From assembly GCA_902594335.1 (NCBI GenBank), contig CACJLY010000006.1, positions 1-35,182 on the forward strand: a stretch of 35,182 bases of DNA. Direction: 5' to 3'. The stretch comes from an uncultured Pelagibacteraceae bacterium (GTDB taxonomy: Bacteria > Pseudomonadota > Alphaproteobacteria > Pelagibacterales > Pelagibacteraceae). The notes under the pieces are model-generated. The model saw only the letters and a program-made list of their open reading frames with translations, was not told where the DNA came from and did not search any database. Shown piece after piece: positions 1 to 9,337 of the stretch; position 1 is the first letter of the stretch, and each line of letters begins with the position of its first letter. A program made the translations under genes and the position numbers.

Positions 1-609
1 ATGAACAGGATTAATGATGGTAAAACAGATCTTAATGGAAAACTTTGGTTTGGGACTATGGATAACCGTGAGAGAAATATTCCAAATGGATCCCTTTATC
101 GCCTCGATAAAAAATTTAATCTTAAAAAAGTAGATGACAATTACATGATTACTAATGGACCTGCATTTATTGATAAAAAAAGCTTTTATCATACAGACAG
201 TAGAAAAAAGATAATCTACAAAATTAAGATAGATAAAAATGAAGATATAATTAGTAAAAAAATATTTAAAAGATTTTCAAATAAGGAAGGAGTGCCAGAT
301 GGCATGACTCTAGATAAAGCTGGAAATTTATGGGTATGTCAATTTCATGGAGCTTGCATAAGTGTTTTAAATAAATTTGCCAAACAGATACATAAAATCA
401 ATTTACCCGCTAAAAATATTACTAATTGTGCCTTTGGTGGTCCAAAAAATTCAGATTTATTTGTCACATCTGCTTTAAAAGGTATGAAAAACAGTGAAAT
501 TAAAAAATTTAAATTTTCAGGAAGTTTATTTAAAATACAAACTAATGCTATTGGTATAAACCAGAAAAAGTTTGTAATTAAAAATGCTAAAAAGAGACCT
601 CTATTATGA
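1..609 (+). CDS. SMP-30/gluconolactonase (regucalcin-like) family protein, 5' end outside window
   Basis: The C-terminal two thirds of an SMP-30/gluconolactonase/LRE-family six-bladed beta-propeller, which typically hydrolyses sugar lactones using one divalent metal. The window opens inside the family motif NRINDGKTD..G.LWFGTM, whose Asn and Asp help bind the metal. In full-length members (about 290-300 residues) this motif lies near residue 100, so the first ATG is almost certainly internal and the true start is upstream. A second family signature, PDGMTLDKAGNLWV (residues 99-112), supplies the metal-binding Asp, and the C-terminus ends in the usual GSLFKI..IG...KF strand. Its stop codon overlaps an ATG at 606 (ATGA) that may be the original start of ppc. 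The substrate cannot be told from the sequence. Confidence 0.8.
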   Translation: MNRINDGKTDLNGKLWFGTMDNRERNIPNGSLYRLDKKFNLKKVDDNYMITNGPAFIDKKSFYHTDSRKKIIYKIKIDKNEDIISKKIFKRFSNKEGVPDGMTLDKAGNLWVCQFHGACISVLNKFAKQIHKINLPAKNITNCAFGGPKNSDLFVTSALKGMKNSEIKKFKFSGSLFKIQTNAIGINQKKFVIKNAKKRPLL

Positions 610-3245
610 AAGAATACCAACAAAATCTTTAAGAGATGATGTTAGATATTTAGGTAATATATTAGGAAGAGTAATTAAAGAACAAGAGGGACAAAAATTC
701 TATGATCTAGTTGAAAAAATTAGATTACTTTCTAAAGCAAACATAGCCAATAAAAACCATAAAGAACCTTTTAAAAAAATTTTAGACGAAGTTAAAAAAT
801 TATCTCCAAATTCACTTTTCAAATTAACTTTATAATTTAGCCGAGTCAATTGATGCTTCAAGGACTTTAGACCTCTACGAAAATGTTAAACAAAAGAAAA
901 AATTTCAAAATATATTTATTGAAGAAATATTTGAAAATTTTTTTAAAAATAAAAAAATATCAAATACTAAAATCTATAATGTTGCCAAAAGCTTAAATAT
1001 AGGCATTGTACTTACAGCACATCCAACAGAAGTAAAAAGAAGAACCTTAATACAGAAATACCATTCCTTAACAGAAATATTAGAGCAAAGAAATCTACTT
1101 AAAAATTATCCTTCAAAATTAAAAATTTTAGATCGTAAAGTTTTTGATGAGATCACAATTATATGGAATACAGATGAAATTAAAAGATCTAAACCAACCC
1201 CTGCAGAAGAAGCAAGATGGGGACTTGCAATTATAGAAGATAGCTTGTGGGATACAATTCCTAAAGTATACAGAAGGTTAAATCAAATATTTGAAAAAAA
1301 TATGGGTAAGGGTTTGCCTAAAAATTTTAATCCTATTGAGTTTGGGTCATGGATGGGTGGTGACAGAGATGGAAACCCATTTGTTACTGCAGAAGTTACT
1401 AAAAGAGTTATTTTGTTATCAAGGTGGGAGGCAGCTAAACTTTATGAGAAGTCAATGACAAAGTTAATAAGATCTTACTCTATGGAAAAATGTTCAAAAA
1501 AAATATTAAAAACTACAGGAAAAACATTCGAACCTTATAGAGTTTATCTAAGACCTTTAAGAGATAAATTAAGAAAAACGCATAGAGCAATAGAACAGTA
1601 TTTAGTAAATAATAAACTACTAAATGAAAAAAATTTATTGTCTGAAAGAGAAGAAATTCTTAAACCATTAAGAGTAGTAAGAGAATCGTTAGAGCAAAAT
1701 CAAAGTGAAAATATAGCAAGTGGTGATCTACTAGATTTAATGCGTAGAGCTAAATGTTTTGGTATAAATCTTGCTCGACTTGATATAAGACAAGAATCTT
1801 CAAGACATTCTCAATTATTGGCAGAATATATTAAGAAAAAGCTTAACCAAGATTATTCATCATGGGATGAAGATAGAAAAATAAATTATTTATCTACAAA
1901 AATGCAGAGCAAAAATTTATTAAAAAATTTTCAATTTAAAAATAAGGAAAATAAAGAAGTATGGTCCACTTTTAAAGTATTGGCAACTCAACCTAAAGAG
2001 TGTCTAGGAGCGTATGTAATATCAATGACATCTTCAGCTTCAGATATTTTATCAGTTATGTTTTTGCAAAAGGAGGCAAACATTGAACATAGACTTAGAG
2101 TAGTACCTTTATTTGAAACGTTGGATGATTTAATAAACGCAAAACCTATTATGGAAAAACTTTTTTCATTAAAATGGTACAGAAAAGATATTAATAATAA
2201 ACAGGAAATCATGATTGGATATTCAGACTCCAGTAAAGATGCTGGAAAGCTTTCTGCGAGCTGGAATCAATATAAATTACAACAAGAAATAATTAAACTA
2301 GCTAAAAAATATAAAATAGATGTTACATTTTTTCATGGAAGAGGAGGATCCGCTGGAAGAGGAGGTGGACCAATACAAGCTACATTAAGATCACAGCCAG
2401 CGGGTTCAGTAAATGGTAAAATTCGAATAACTGATCAAGGAGAAGTTATACAACAAAAATATGGTTACGAGCCTTTGGCTAAATATAATCTATGTAGTTA
2501 CATTGGGTCTGTTATGGAAGCTACTTTAAACCCACCTCCAAAACCAAAAGATAGTTGGGTAAAATTAATTCAAAGTATGTCAGAAATATCAACAAGCTCT
2601 TATAGAAAAAACATAAATCAAAGTTCAGATTTTATTAGATATTTTAAAACTGTAACCCCACATATGGCACTTGGCAAACTTTCAATAGGTTCCAGACCTT
2701 CTAAAAGAAAAAATGTTGATAATATAAACAGTTTGAGAGCTATCCCTTGGGTATTTGCCTGGACGCAGATTAGATTAATGTTACCCGCATGGTTAGGCAC
2801 TGCAGAAGCTTTAAGGTATTCATCAATTAAAAAATTTAAAAAAACACTTATAGATATGGAAAAAAACTGGCCATATTTTAATTCAACGATGGACTTGCTT
2901 GATATGGTGCTTTCAAAAGTAGACCCCGAGATATCTAAAATTTATGAAAAAAATTTAGCTGACGATAAACTTATAAGAGTTGGAAAAAAATTAAGATTTC
3001 AATTTGATTCAGTTAAAAAATTAAATGATCAAATAACACCAAAAGAAATTTATAAACAAAGAAAGAGTTTTAGAGGTCCAGCAATTATTAGAAACATATA
3101 TTCCGAAATCCTTAATGTTTTACAAGCAGTTGTAATGAATAAGCTTTTGAAAAAAAAATTAAACAGGAAGGATAAAAAAGACTTGAATGATGCAATGATG
3201 GCATCAATAGCAGGTATTTCAGCAGCTATTAAAAATACAGGATAA
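584..3245 (+). pseudogene. ppc: phosphoenolpyruvate carboxylase, frameshifted
   Basis: PEP carboxylase makes oxaloacetate from PEP and bicarbonate, an anaplerotic step. The two pieces together cover the family end to end: LRDDVRYLG at the start, VLTAHPTE with the catalytic His (bases 1008-1031), SWMGGDRDGNP, the FHGRGGSAGRGGG loop, and the C-terminal NTG. The frame used at 584-832 ends at a TAA at 833. Homology resumes at once in another frame as NLAESIDASRTLD from about 834. Compared with E. coli Ppc, about five residues (the RAFSQ segment) are missing at this joint, which fits a 14-20 base deletion. The start is also uncertain. The ATG at 584 gives an odd leader inside the upstream gene, whereas an ATG at 606 would give MKEYQQ then the family start if one base were restored in the A4 run near 624. 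Either a true lesion or an assembly error. Confidence 0.85.
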
Positions 3246-3952
3246 TGATCGAATTTATTTTAGCTTTTGGCGCAGGTTTGCTGAGCTTTTTATCTCCATG
3301 TGTTCTGCCTCTTATACCAGGGTACATATCATATATATCAGGATCAACTCTTAATGAATTACTTGAAAAAAAAACAGTAAATATTTTTCCTATTGTTTTA
3401 TTTGCAGTTGGATTTTCTATTGTATTCATAAGTTTTGGAGCTACAGCTACATTTTTAGGTTCTCTGATTTTAGATAATTCATATCAACTCAGAATTGGGG
3501 CTGGCATAATCATAATTATATTCTCTCTACAAATACTAGGACTCATAAATCTTAAATTTTTAAATTATGAGAAAAGATTTCAAACAAATAATAATACTGG
3601 AATAATAAGTTCTATTTTAATTGGGATGGCTTTTGGCTTTGGTTGGACACCTTGTATTGGTCCAATCCTAGGATCAATTCTTGCAATTGCATCAACAGAA
3701 GATAGCATTAATAAAGGAATTGGTCTCTTATCATTTTATTCCCTTGGACTAGCAATCCCTTTCGTTCTATCTGGTTACTTGATACAAAAGTTTATGATTT
3801 TTTCAAAAAACCTAAAAGCCAAGATGAAGATGATAAATATGTTTGGTGGATCTCTTCTATTAATTACAGGAATACTAATGATTACAAACCAGTTGCAAGC
3901 TTTAGGTTATTATCTTCTTGAGTATATGCCTTTTCTACAGAGCATAGGATAA
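3245..3952 (+). CDS. ccdA: CcdA/DsbD-family cytochrome c biogenesis (thiol-reductant) membrane protein
   Basis: A 235-residue CcdA-type inner membrane protein. The family carries electrons from cytoplasmic thioredoxin to periplasmic thiol proteins, for example in haem c maturation. The two redox cysteines lie in the expected motifs: Cys19 in LSPCVLPLIPGY and Cys137 in GWTPCIGPILG. About six hydrophobic segments fit the family topology and the length is normal. The start overlaps the ppc stop by one base (TAATG), which points to translational coupling. The stop lies one base from the convergent dioxygenase stop. No periplasmic partner thioredoxin is visible here, so its client is unknown. Confidence 0.88.
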   Translation: MIEFILAFGAGLLSFLSPCVLPLIPGYISYISGSTLNELLEKKTVNIFPIVLFAVGFSIVFISFGATATFLGSLILDNSYQLRIGAGIIIIIFSLQILGLINLKFLNYEKRFQTNNNTGIISSILIGMAFGFGWTPCIGPILGSILAIASTEDSINKGIGLLSFYSLGLAIPFVLSGYLIQKFMIFSKNLKAKMKMINMFGGSLLLITGILMITNQLQALGYYLLEYMPFLQSIG

Positions 3953-3953
3953 A

Positions 3954-5072
3954 TTAATTTATATTAAACTTTCTTTGTAAATGTCTAAGTTTGCTATCAG
4001 TACTATCATATTCAATATAGCACCCTTGTAAAAATCTTTTACCCTCATTTGGATTAAATTCTGTTCTACCATGCAGTAGTCTGTAATTATCCATCATAAT
4101 TAAATCCCCACACATTAATTTAAATTCTATTCTATAAAAATCTGAGTTATACAAATCAGATAATTTTTTTCTAGCTTTATAATAAAGGTCTAATTCCTCT
4201 TTTTTTAAAACCGGGACGAAATCAAGTCGAGGACTAAATCTAACTTGTTTAAAATTCTTATTTTCATCGAGCTCTATTAATTCAGACCAGTCTTCTAATA
4301 TTACATCTTTATCAATAAATTTAAATTTTACTTTTACTTTAGTTAATATTTCATAATATTCAGGAAAGTCTTTTTTTAAATCTTCAGTAACAGTGTAACC
4401 ATCTACCAACGTAGATAAACCACCAGTTACTTCATTTTCTATACAATGCAATATCTGAATACAAGGGACTGGATTTCTATATGGATTATCGGTATGAGGA
4501 GCCAAAGGTAAAGGTGTATATGCAAGATCATTTGGATTAGGTTTTGATGAAACATTAAAGTGTTCGCCAAAATTAGTTCTTCTAACGCTGCCTATAGAAT
4601 TAGCAAATTTGATTAAATAATTATCATGAGTTGGAACATTCTTTATAATTGCAAATCCATACTTGTAAAAAGAAGCAAGTAATTCGTGCATTTCAACACT
4701 TTCATAAATATTCTCATGAAAATTAAATTTTTTTACATCATTAAGTGAGGAAGTCCATTTTACTTTTTCTTTAATTTTACTAATTGAGTTGGAATTTTTA
4801 AATTCTTGAATTATTTTATTAATATCAATTTTAGTTTCTATTCCATCTGAAAAAGTTATGTTTAAGAGGTCTTTTTCAATTATTGCTGATTTGATAATGA
4901 TGTCAGATTCTATTGTGCTTGGATCAAAGAGTCTCTGCTGTGTCTTTTGATCCAATAATTCAACATTTTCTACTCTTTCTCTGAGCCAAAAAGGATGTAT
5001 TTCTTCATTAAGATTTTCATCTCTAAAAAAAACCTTATTGTTATCTAACTCAATTTTCATAAGATTGAGCAT
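3954..5072 (-). CDS. gamma-butyrobetaine hydroxylase-like Fe(II)/2-oxoglutarate dioxygenase
   Basis: A 372-residue TauD/BBOX-type oxygenase with an N-terminal DUF971-like domain (HPFWLRER, residues 26-33). The iron triad is visible as His193 and Asp195 (APHTDNPYRNP) and His334 (LLHGRTEF). Arg346 in the RFLQGCYIEYD motif should bind 2-oxoglutarate. This ending closely resembles gamma-butyrobetaine and trimethyllysine hydroxylases, so the likely substrate is a quaternary amine of the carnitine pathway. The usual zinc-binding cysteines that follow the WLRDNC motif are absent (RERVENVELL instead). The start could be Met1 or Met5; no clear Shine-Dalgarno site decides. It is divergent from the HisN-like gene across 49 bases. 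Confidence 0.75.
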   Translation of the reverse strand: MLNLMKIELDNNKVFFRDENLNEEIHPFWLRERVENVELLDQKTQQRLFDPSTIESDIIIKSAIIEKDLLNITFSDGIETKIDINKIIQEFKNSNSISKIKEKVKWTSSLNDVKKFNFHENIYESVEMHELLASFYKYGFAIIKNVPTHDNYLIKFANSIGSVRRTNFGEHFNVSSKPNPNDLAYTPLPLAPHTDNPYRNPVPCIQILHCIENEVTGGLSTLVDGYTVTEDLKKDFPEYYEILTKVKVKFKFIDKDVILEDWSELIELDENKNFKQVRFSPRLDFVPVLKKEELDLYYKARKKLSDLYNSDFYRIEFKLMCGDLIMMDNYRLLHGRTEFNPNEGKRFLQGCYIEYDSTDSKLRHLQRKFNIN

Positions 5073-5121
5073 TAATTAAAATTTAACTTTAATCAAGAGA
5101 AATTAAGTAGTAAGTGAAATT

Positions 5122-5925
5122 ATGAATGATAATTTAACTATTATAAATATTGAATTTCCAAAGTTTTTAAATCAGTTAGCGATAGACCTAACAAAGTATT
5201 ATTTTAAAAAACTTAATAAGCCTTTTAAAGTTAATAATAAATTACTCGGCAAAGGATATGATCCTGTTACTACATGCGATAAAGCTTTTGAAAAATTTAT
5301 TAGAGCAAAAATAAGCAAAAAATTTCCTGGACATGAAATTATTGGAGAAGAATTTGGTTACAAAAAAACTAAAAGTGATTTTAGTTGGGTAATTGATCCA
5401 ATTGATGGAACGAGGTCGTTTGTTATAGGAAGTCCAACCTGGAGTAATTTAATATCAGTAAATTATAAAGGTAATCCAATATATGGTTTGGCAAACTTTC
5501 CTATGTTAAACAAATATTATTATAATCAATCTCCAAAAATTGCATACGTTGTTGAAAATAAAAAAAGAAAAAAACTATCAGTTAACAAGAATGTTAAATT
5601 TAAAGATATTAAATTGACCGCTGGTTTTCATGGTGCAATTTCATTAAATCAACAAAAAAAAATTCCAAAACTTCTTAAATTAATACAATTTCCTTGTTCA
5701 GATGCATTGGCGTATGCTCAGATATGTGAAGGTAGAATTGATGTTGTCATACAATGCAATAATAAAATTTGGGATATTCATCCACTAATACCAATTATCA
5801 ATGCATCTGGTGGTATTACTACAACTTGGAACAATAAAGATGCAAAGCAAGCAGGACATGTAGTAGTATCATCTAATAAAATAATTCATAAAAAAATATT
5901 AGGTTTGCTAAAACCCATCGTCTAA
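5122..5925 (+). CDS. hisN: inositol monophosphatase-family phosphatase, histidinol-phosphatase (HisN) type
   Basis: A 267-residue member of the lithium-sensitive, magnesium-dependent phosphatase family. Metal ligands are visible: Glu76 in GEEFG, Asp92 and Asp95 in WVIDPIDGTRSF, and Asp219 in WDIHPL, in place of the usual WDxAA. The SFVIGSPTWSNLI continuation is closest to the histidinol-phosphatase branch, which performs the penultimate step of histidine synthesis, so that is the favoured call. Inositol-1-phosphatase or another sugar-phosphate phosphatase cannot be excluded. Its stop lies two bases before the ATG of the glutamine amidotransferase gene, so the two are probably cotranscribed. 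Confidence 0.7.
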   Translation: MNDNLTIINIEFPKFLNQLAIDLTKYYFKKLNKPFKVNNKLLGKGYDPVTTCDKAFEKFIRAKISKKFPGHEIIGEEFGYKKTKSDFSWVIDPIDGTRSFVIGSPTWSNLISVNYKGNPIYGLANFPMLNKYYYNQSPKIAYVVENKKRKKLSVNKNVKFKDIKLTAGFHGAISLNQQKKIPKLLKLIQFPCSDALAYAQICEGRIDVVIQCNNKIWDIHPLIPIINASGGITTTWNNKDAKQAGHVVVSSNKIIHKKILGLLKPIV

Positions 5926-5927
5926 TA

Positions 5928-6658
5928 ATGGAAATTCTTGTTCTTCAACATATAAATATTGAAGATCCTGGATATATAAAAGATTTAATGATCAAAGACG
6001 GAGTAAATATTACAACTATTGAATTAGATGTAGGAGAAAAAATTCCAAATAATTTAAATTTTTTTGATGGAATGCTATGTATGGGTGGACCTATGGATAC
6101 TTGGATGGAAAAGGATTATCCTTGGCTCATTGAGGAAAAAAAAAAATTAAAGAGTTCGTTATAGAATTAAATAAGCCATACTTAGGTTTTTGTCTTGGAT
6201 GTCAATTACTAGGAGAAGTAATTGGAGGAAAGGTAGTTAAAACTAATAATCCTGAAATTGGAATGTTGGATGTAAACTTTTTGGACGAAAAAAAGAAAGA
6301 TATACTTTTTACAGATTTTCCAGAAAAAATTACATCATTACAATGGCACTCTTATGAAGTTCAAGAATTAGAAAAATATAAAGATGTAACATTAATTGCC
6401 TCATCAAAAGAGACAAAATATCAAATATTTCGATATAAAGAAAATGCTTATGGTATTCAATTCCACATAGAGATCAAAGATACAACTGTAAATGATTGGG
6501 GTTGCGTCCCTGAATATAAGTTAGCACTAGAAAATCAATTAGGACAAGGTGCTCTGGAAAAATTTGATAAAGCGGCCAAAGAAAATATGATAAATATGAA
6601 TAATTATTCAAAAATTTTATATACTAAGTTCAAAAACGATATCATTCTTAATAATTAA
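5928..6658 (+). pseudogene. class I glutamine amidotransferase (GMP-synthase-like), split by a poly-A frameshift
   Basis: A triad-type glutamine amidotransferase of about 243 residues. The first frame runs to a TAG at 6162 and contains the FFDGMLCMGGPMDTW oxyanion region. Homology continues in the -1 frame from an 11-A run at 6136-6146: IKEFVIELNKPYLGFCLGCQLLG carries the nucleophile Cys (codon 6191-6193) in the GxCxG elbow. QWHSYEV and the YGIQFHIE motif with the His/Glu pair follow. One more A (12) or two fewer (9) restores a full protein with all catalytic residues. So this is either a homopolymer sequencing error or a gene kept alive by RNA polymerase slippage. The partner synthetase domain and substrate are unknown. 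Confidence 0.85.
6136..6146 (+). other. 11-A homopolymer at the frameshift point
   Basis: Eleven uninterrupted A bases sit exactly where the amidotransferase reading frame must change by -1. Runs of this length are prone both to sequencing miscount and to transcriptional slippage. Confidence 0.8.
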
Positions 6659-6674
6659 GTTGCCTATTTTACCC

Positions 6675-6703
6675 TTGTAGTTAACTCATTAATCAGGTTT
6701 AAT
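6675..6703 (+). promoter_or_regulatory. candidate sigma-70 promoter of the peptide ABC operon
   Basis: TTGTAG (6675-6680), a 17-base spacer and TTTAAT (6698-6703), followed by a GGAGG ribosome site at 6721-6725, four bases before the ATG at 6730. Both hexamers depart from consensus, so this is a plausible call only. Confidence 0.4.
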
Positions 6704-6729
6704 TTTATTTGTAATAATTAGGAGGAAAA

Positions 6730-8292
6730 ATGAAATTTAAAAATTTTATTAAAATTTTCTTTGCAATTTTATTTGTTTTTGTATCAACACATTCATATGC
6801 AAAAACAATTAAATGGTCTATGCAAGGAGATAGTTTAACTTTGGATCCTCATGCCCAAAATGAAGGTCCTACAACACAAGTTTCAAGACAGGTCTATGAA
6901 GCACTTGTAACAAGAGGTCTAGATATGAGTATCGAACCTCAACTTGCAACTGATTGGAAAACAACTGATCCAAATACTTGGGTCTTTAATTTAAGAAAAG
7001 ATGTAAAATTTTCTGATGGTACAGATATGACAGCAAAAGATGTTGTGTTTAGTATATTGAGAGCAAAACAACCTACATCAGATTTTAAAGAATATATAAG
7101 TACAATTTCTGATGTTAAAGAAATTGATAACTACACTGTTCAAGTGAGTACAAGCAAACCAAATCCAATTCTTTTAAACCAATTATCAAATATATTTATA
7201 ATGTCTAAAAAATGGTCTATCGATTTTGGAGCGACAGTTTCACAAAATTGGGATGGTGGAGAAGAAACATTCTCAGCAACTAATGCTATGGGAACTGGAC
7301 CTTTCAAAATTACTCTAAGAGAGCCAAATACTAAGACAGTATTTGAAAGAAATAGTAATTGGTGGGGATCAATGAAAGATAATGGTGTTACTGAAATACA
7401 CCTATTACCAATTAAAAACTCAGCTACAAGAGTTGCAGCATTATTATCTGGTGAAGTTGATTTAGTAACTGATGCTCCAGTTCAAGACTTAGCTAGAATT
7501 GGAAATTCTGCAGATCATGAAGTAGTGAGTACTGCTCAAATGCGTACAATCTTTTTAGGTATGGACCAAGCAGCAGATAAATTAAGATCTGGAAATACTG
7601 GTGATAATCCATTTAAGAAAAAAGAAGTAAGACAAGCCCTTTATCAAGCAATAGATATTGAAGCAATAAAGAAAAAAGTAATGAGAGGCCTTAGTGAGCC
7701 TGCAGGAATCATAACTTTTCCTGGTGTAAATGGATACACACAAGATCTAGATAAAAGATTACCTTATGATGTTGATGCTGCGAAAAAATTATTAGCTGAT
7801 GCAGGATATCCAAAAGGTTTTGATGTTGAACTAAGATGCCCTAATGACAGGTATGTAAACGATGAAGCAATTTGTACTGCAGTAGTTGGAATGTTAGGTA
7901 AAATAGGTGTTAATGTAAACTTATTTGCTCAAACTAAAAGTAAACACTTTAAAGAGCTTAAAGAAGATAAAGGTGACTTCTATATGCTAGGATGGGGAGT
8001 TCCAACACTAGATAGTCATTATGTTTTTCATTATCTGTATGAGTCAGGTGCTAGCTGGAATAAAGTAAACTTTAGTAACAGCGAAGTTGATGCTGCTATA
8101 AGAGTTATGGAAGGTGAAGTTGACCTAGATAAAAGAAATGCAGCTATTGCAAATGCTTGGAAAATTGTAAAAGATGATATTTCATATCTTCCTCTACATC
8201 ACCAAGTAATTTCTTGGGCAACTAAAAAAAATGTAAATGTTCCAATAAGACCGAATAATGAACCATTATTCCGTTTTGCAAGTTTTAAATAA
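6730..8292 (+). CDS. ABC transporter family-5 substrate-binding protein (Dpp/Opp type)
   Basis: A 520-residue periplasmic solute-binding protein of the SBP_bac_5 family, which binds peptides, nickel, glutathione and similar ligands. It has a clear signal peptide (KNFIKIFFAILFVFVS core, likely cleavage after HSYA at residue 24). The early motif LTLDPHAQNEG, the MGTGPFKI segment and a C-terminal SYLPLHHQ segment are family hallmarks, and the length is normal. GGAGG stands just upstream of the ATG. It is the first gene of a complete importer operon. The ligand cannot be read from the sequence; dipeptides or oligopeptides are the default guess. Confidence 0.87.
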   Translation: MKFKNFIKIFFAILFVFVSTHSYAKTIKWSMQGDSLTLDPHAQNEGPTTQVSRQVYEALVTRGLDMSIEPQLATDWKTTDPNTWVFNLRKDVKFSDGTDMTAKDVVFSILRAKQPTSDFKEYISTISDVKEIDNYTVQVSTSKPNPILLNQLSNIFIMSKKWSIDFGATVSQNWDGGEETFSATNAMGTGPFKITLREPNTKTVFERNSNWWGSMKDNGVTEIHLLPIKNSATRVAALLSGEVDLVTDAPVQDLARIGNSADHEVVSTAQMRTIFLGMDQAADKLRSGNTGDNPFKKKEVRQALYQAIDIEAIKKKVMRGLSEPAGIITFPGVNGYTQDLDKRLPYDVDAAKKLLADAGYPKGFDVELRCPNDRYVNDEAICTAVVGMLGKIGVNVNLFAQTKSKHFKELKEDKGDFYMLGWGVPTLDSHYVFHYLYESGASWNKVNFSNSEVDAAIRVMEGEVDLDKRNAAIANAWKIVKDDISYLPLHHQVISWATKKNVNVPIRPNNEPLFRFASFK

Positions 8293-8302
8293 ATAACTTT
8301 TT

Positions 8303-8335
8303 TTATAAGCCCTTTGTTTAACAAAGGGCTTATAA
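8303..8335 (+). promoter_or_regulatory. strong intercistronic hairpin between binding protein and permease genes
   Basis: A perfect 14-bp stem (8303-8316 with 8322-8335) around a 5-base TTTAA loop, including the GC-rich core GCCC/GGGC. No T run follows on the plus strand, so it is not a standard terminator. The likely role is to protect the upstream mRNA or to reduce read-through, so that the binding protein is made in excess over the permeases. Confidence 0.75.
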
Positions 8336-8353
8336 GTATAAATATTTCTTAAA

Positions 8354-9337
8354 TTGATAAAGTATTTTTTCAAACGTCTGATTCAGTCAGTAATAGTGAT
8401 GCTTGTTGTATCATTTGTTTCGTTTTCTTTATTTAACTTTGTGGGTGATCCAATTAACAATATGGTTGGTGAAGAAACTTCTGATGAAGAAAGAGCAGAA
8501 TTAAGAGAAACTCTCGGATTAACAGATCCAATACATATTCAATTTTCAAGGTTTGTAGTTAATGCTTCTAAAGGGGAATTTGGGATTTCATATCAGCTAA
8601 GAAGACCAGTTTCAGAATTAATTATTGAAAGATTGCCAGCAACTATGGAATTAGTTTTAATTTCTGCATTAATTGCATTAGTTTCAGGAACATTATTAGG
8701 AGTGTACACAGGTATTAATAGAAAAGGTTTTTTGAGTGATTTTATATTGGCCATATCACTCTTAGGAGTATCTCTTCCAACTTTTGTAATTGGTATACTT
8801 TTTATTTACTTATTCGCAGTTATATTAGGTGTACTCCCATCCTTTGGAAGAGGAGAGGTGATTGACTTAGGATTTTGGACTACTGGACTTTTAACAGTTT
8901 CAGGATTGAAAGCAATTATACTTCCATCTGTAACACTTAGTCTTTTTCAAATGACATATATAATTAGATTAGTAAGAGCTGAGATGATGGAAATATTACA
9001 AACCGATTATATTAAATTTGCCAGAGCTCGAGGCATAAGTGAAAAAAGTATTAACTATAAACACGCACTAAAAAATGGATTAATTCCTGTCATAACTATA
9101 GCAGGAATAAACATAGGTACATTAGTTGCTTTCTCAATTATTACCGAAACTGTTTTTCAATGGCCCGGTATGGGCTTTTTATTTATTCAGGCGGTTCAAT
9201 TCGTAGATATACCAATTATGTCAGCTTATTTAGTATTTATAGCTTTCGTATTTGTGATGATAAATTTCATTGTAGATATTCTATATTATTTTATTGATCC
9301 AAGAATTCGAGTTAAAGGAGATGCTACAAGTGGATAA
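8354..9337 (+). CDS. ABC transporter permease, DppB type
   Basis: A 327-residue inner membrane permease of the binding-protein-dependent family. It begins with the standard IKYFFKRLIQSVIVMLVVS first helix, carries the EAA-loop region (RAEMMEILQTDYIKFARARGIS) that docks on the ATPase, and ends with DPRIRV, as DppB/OppB proteins do. The start is a TTG at 8354, chosen because it gives the usual MIxYxxKRL beginning; no strong Shine-Dalgarno site is visible. Second gene of the operon, directly after the hairpin. The gene end overlaps the next start by 8 bases. Confidence 0.87.
   Translation: MIKYFFKRLIQSVIVMLVVSFVSFSLFNFVGDPINNMVGEETSDEERAELRETLGLTDPIHIQFSRFVVNASKGEFGISYQLRRPVSELIIERLPATMELVLISALIALVSGTLLGVYTGINRKGFLSDFILAISLLGVSLPTFVIGILFIYLFAVILGVLPSFGRGEVIDLGFWTTGLLTVSGLKAIILPSVTLSLFQMTYIIRLVRAEMMEILQTDYIKFARARGISEKSINYKHALKNGLIPVITIAGINIGTLVAFSIITETVFQWPGMGFLFIQAVQFVDIPIMSAYLVFIAFVFVMINFIVDILYYFIDPRIRVKGDATSG
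9314..9320 (+). promoter_or_regulatory. ribosome binding site that decides the DppC-type start
   Basis: AAAGGAG, nine bases before a GTG at 9330. An upstream TTG (9294) and an ATG directly abutting this site (9321) are worse placed, so the GTG is preferred. Confidence 0.6.

Noticed and set aside
345..623. A 92-codon minus-strand hydrophobic frame over the SMP-30 gene
   Set aside because: Antisense to a family-matching gene and without its own start signals.
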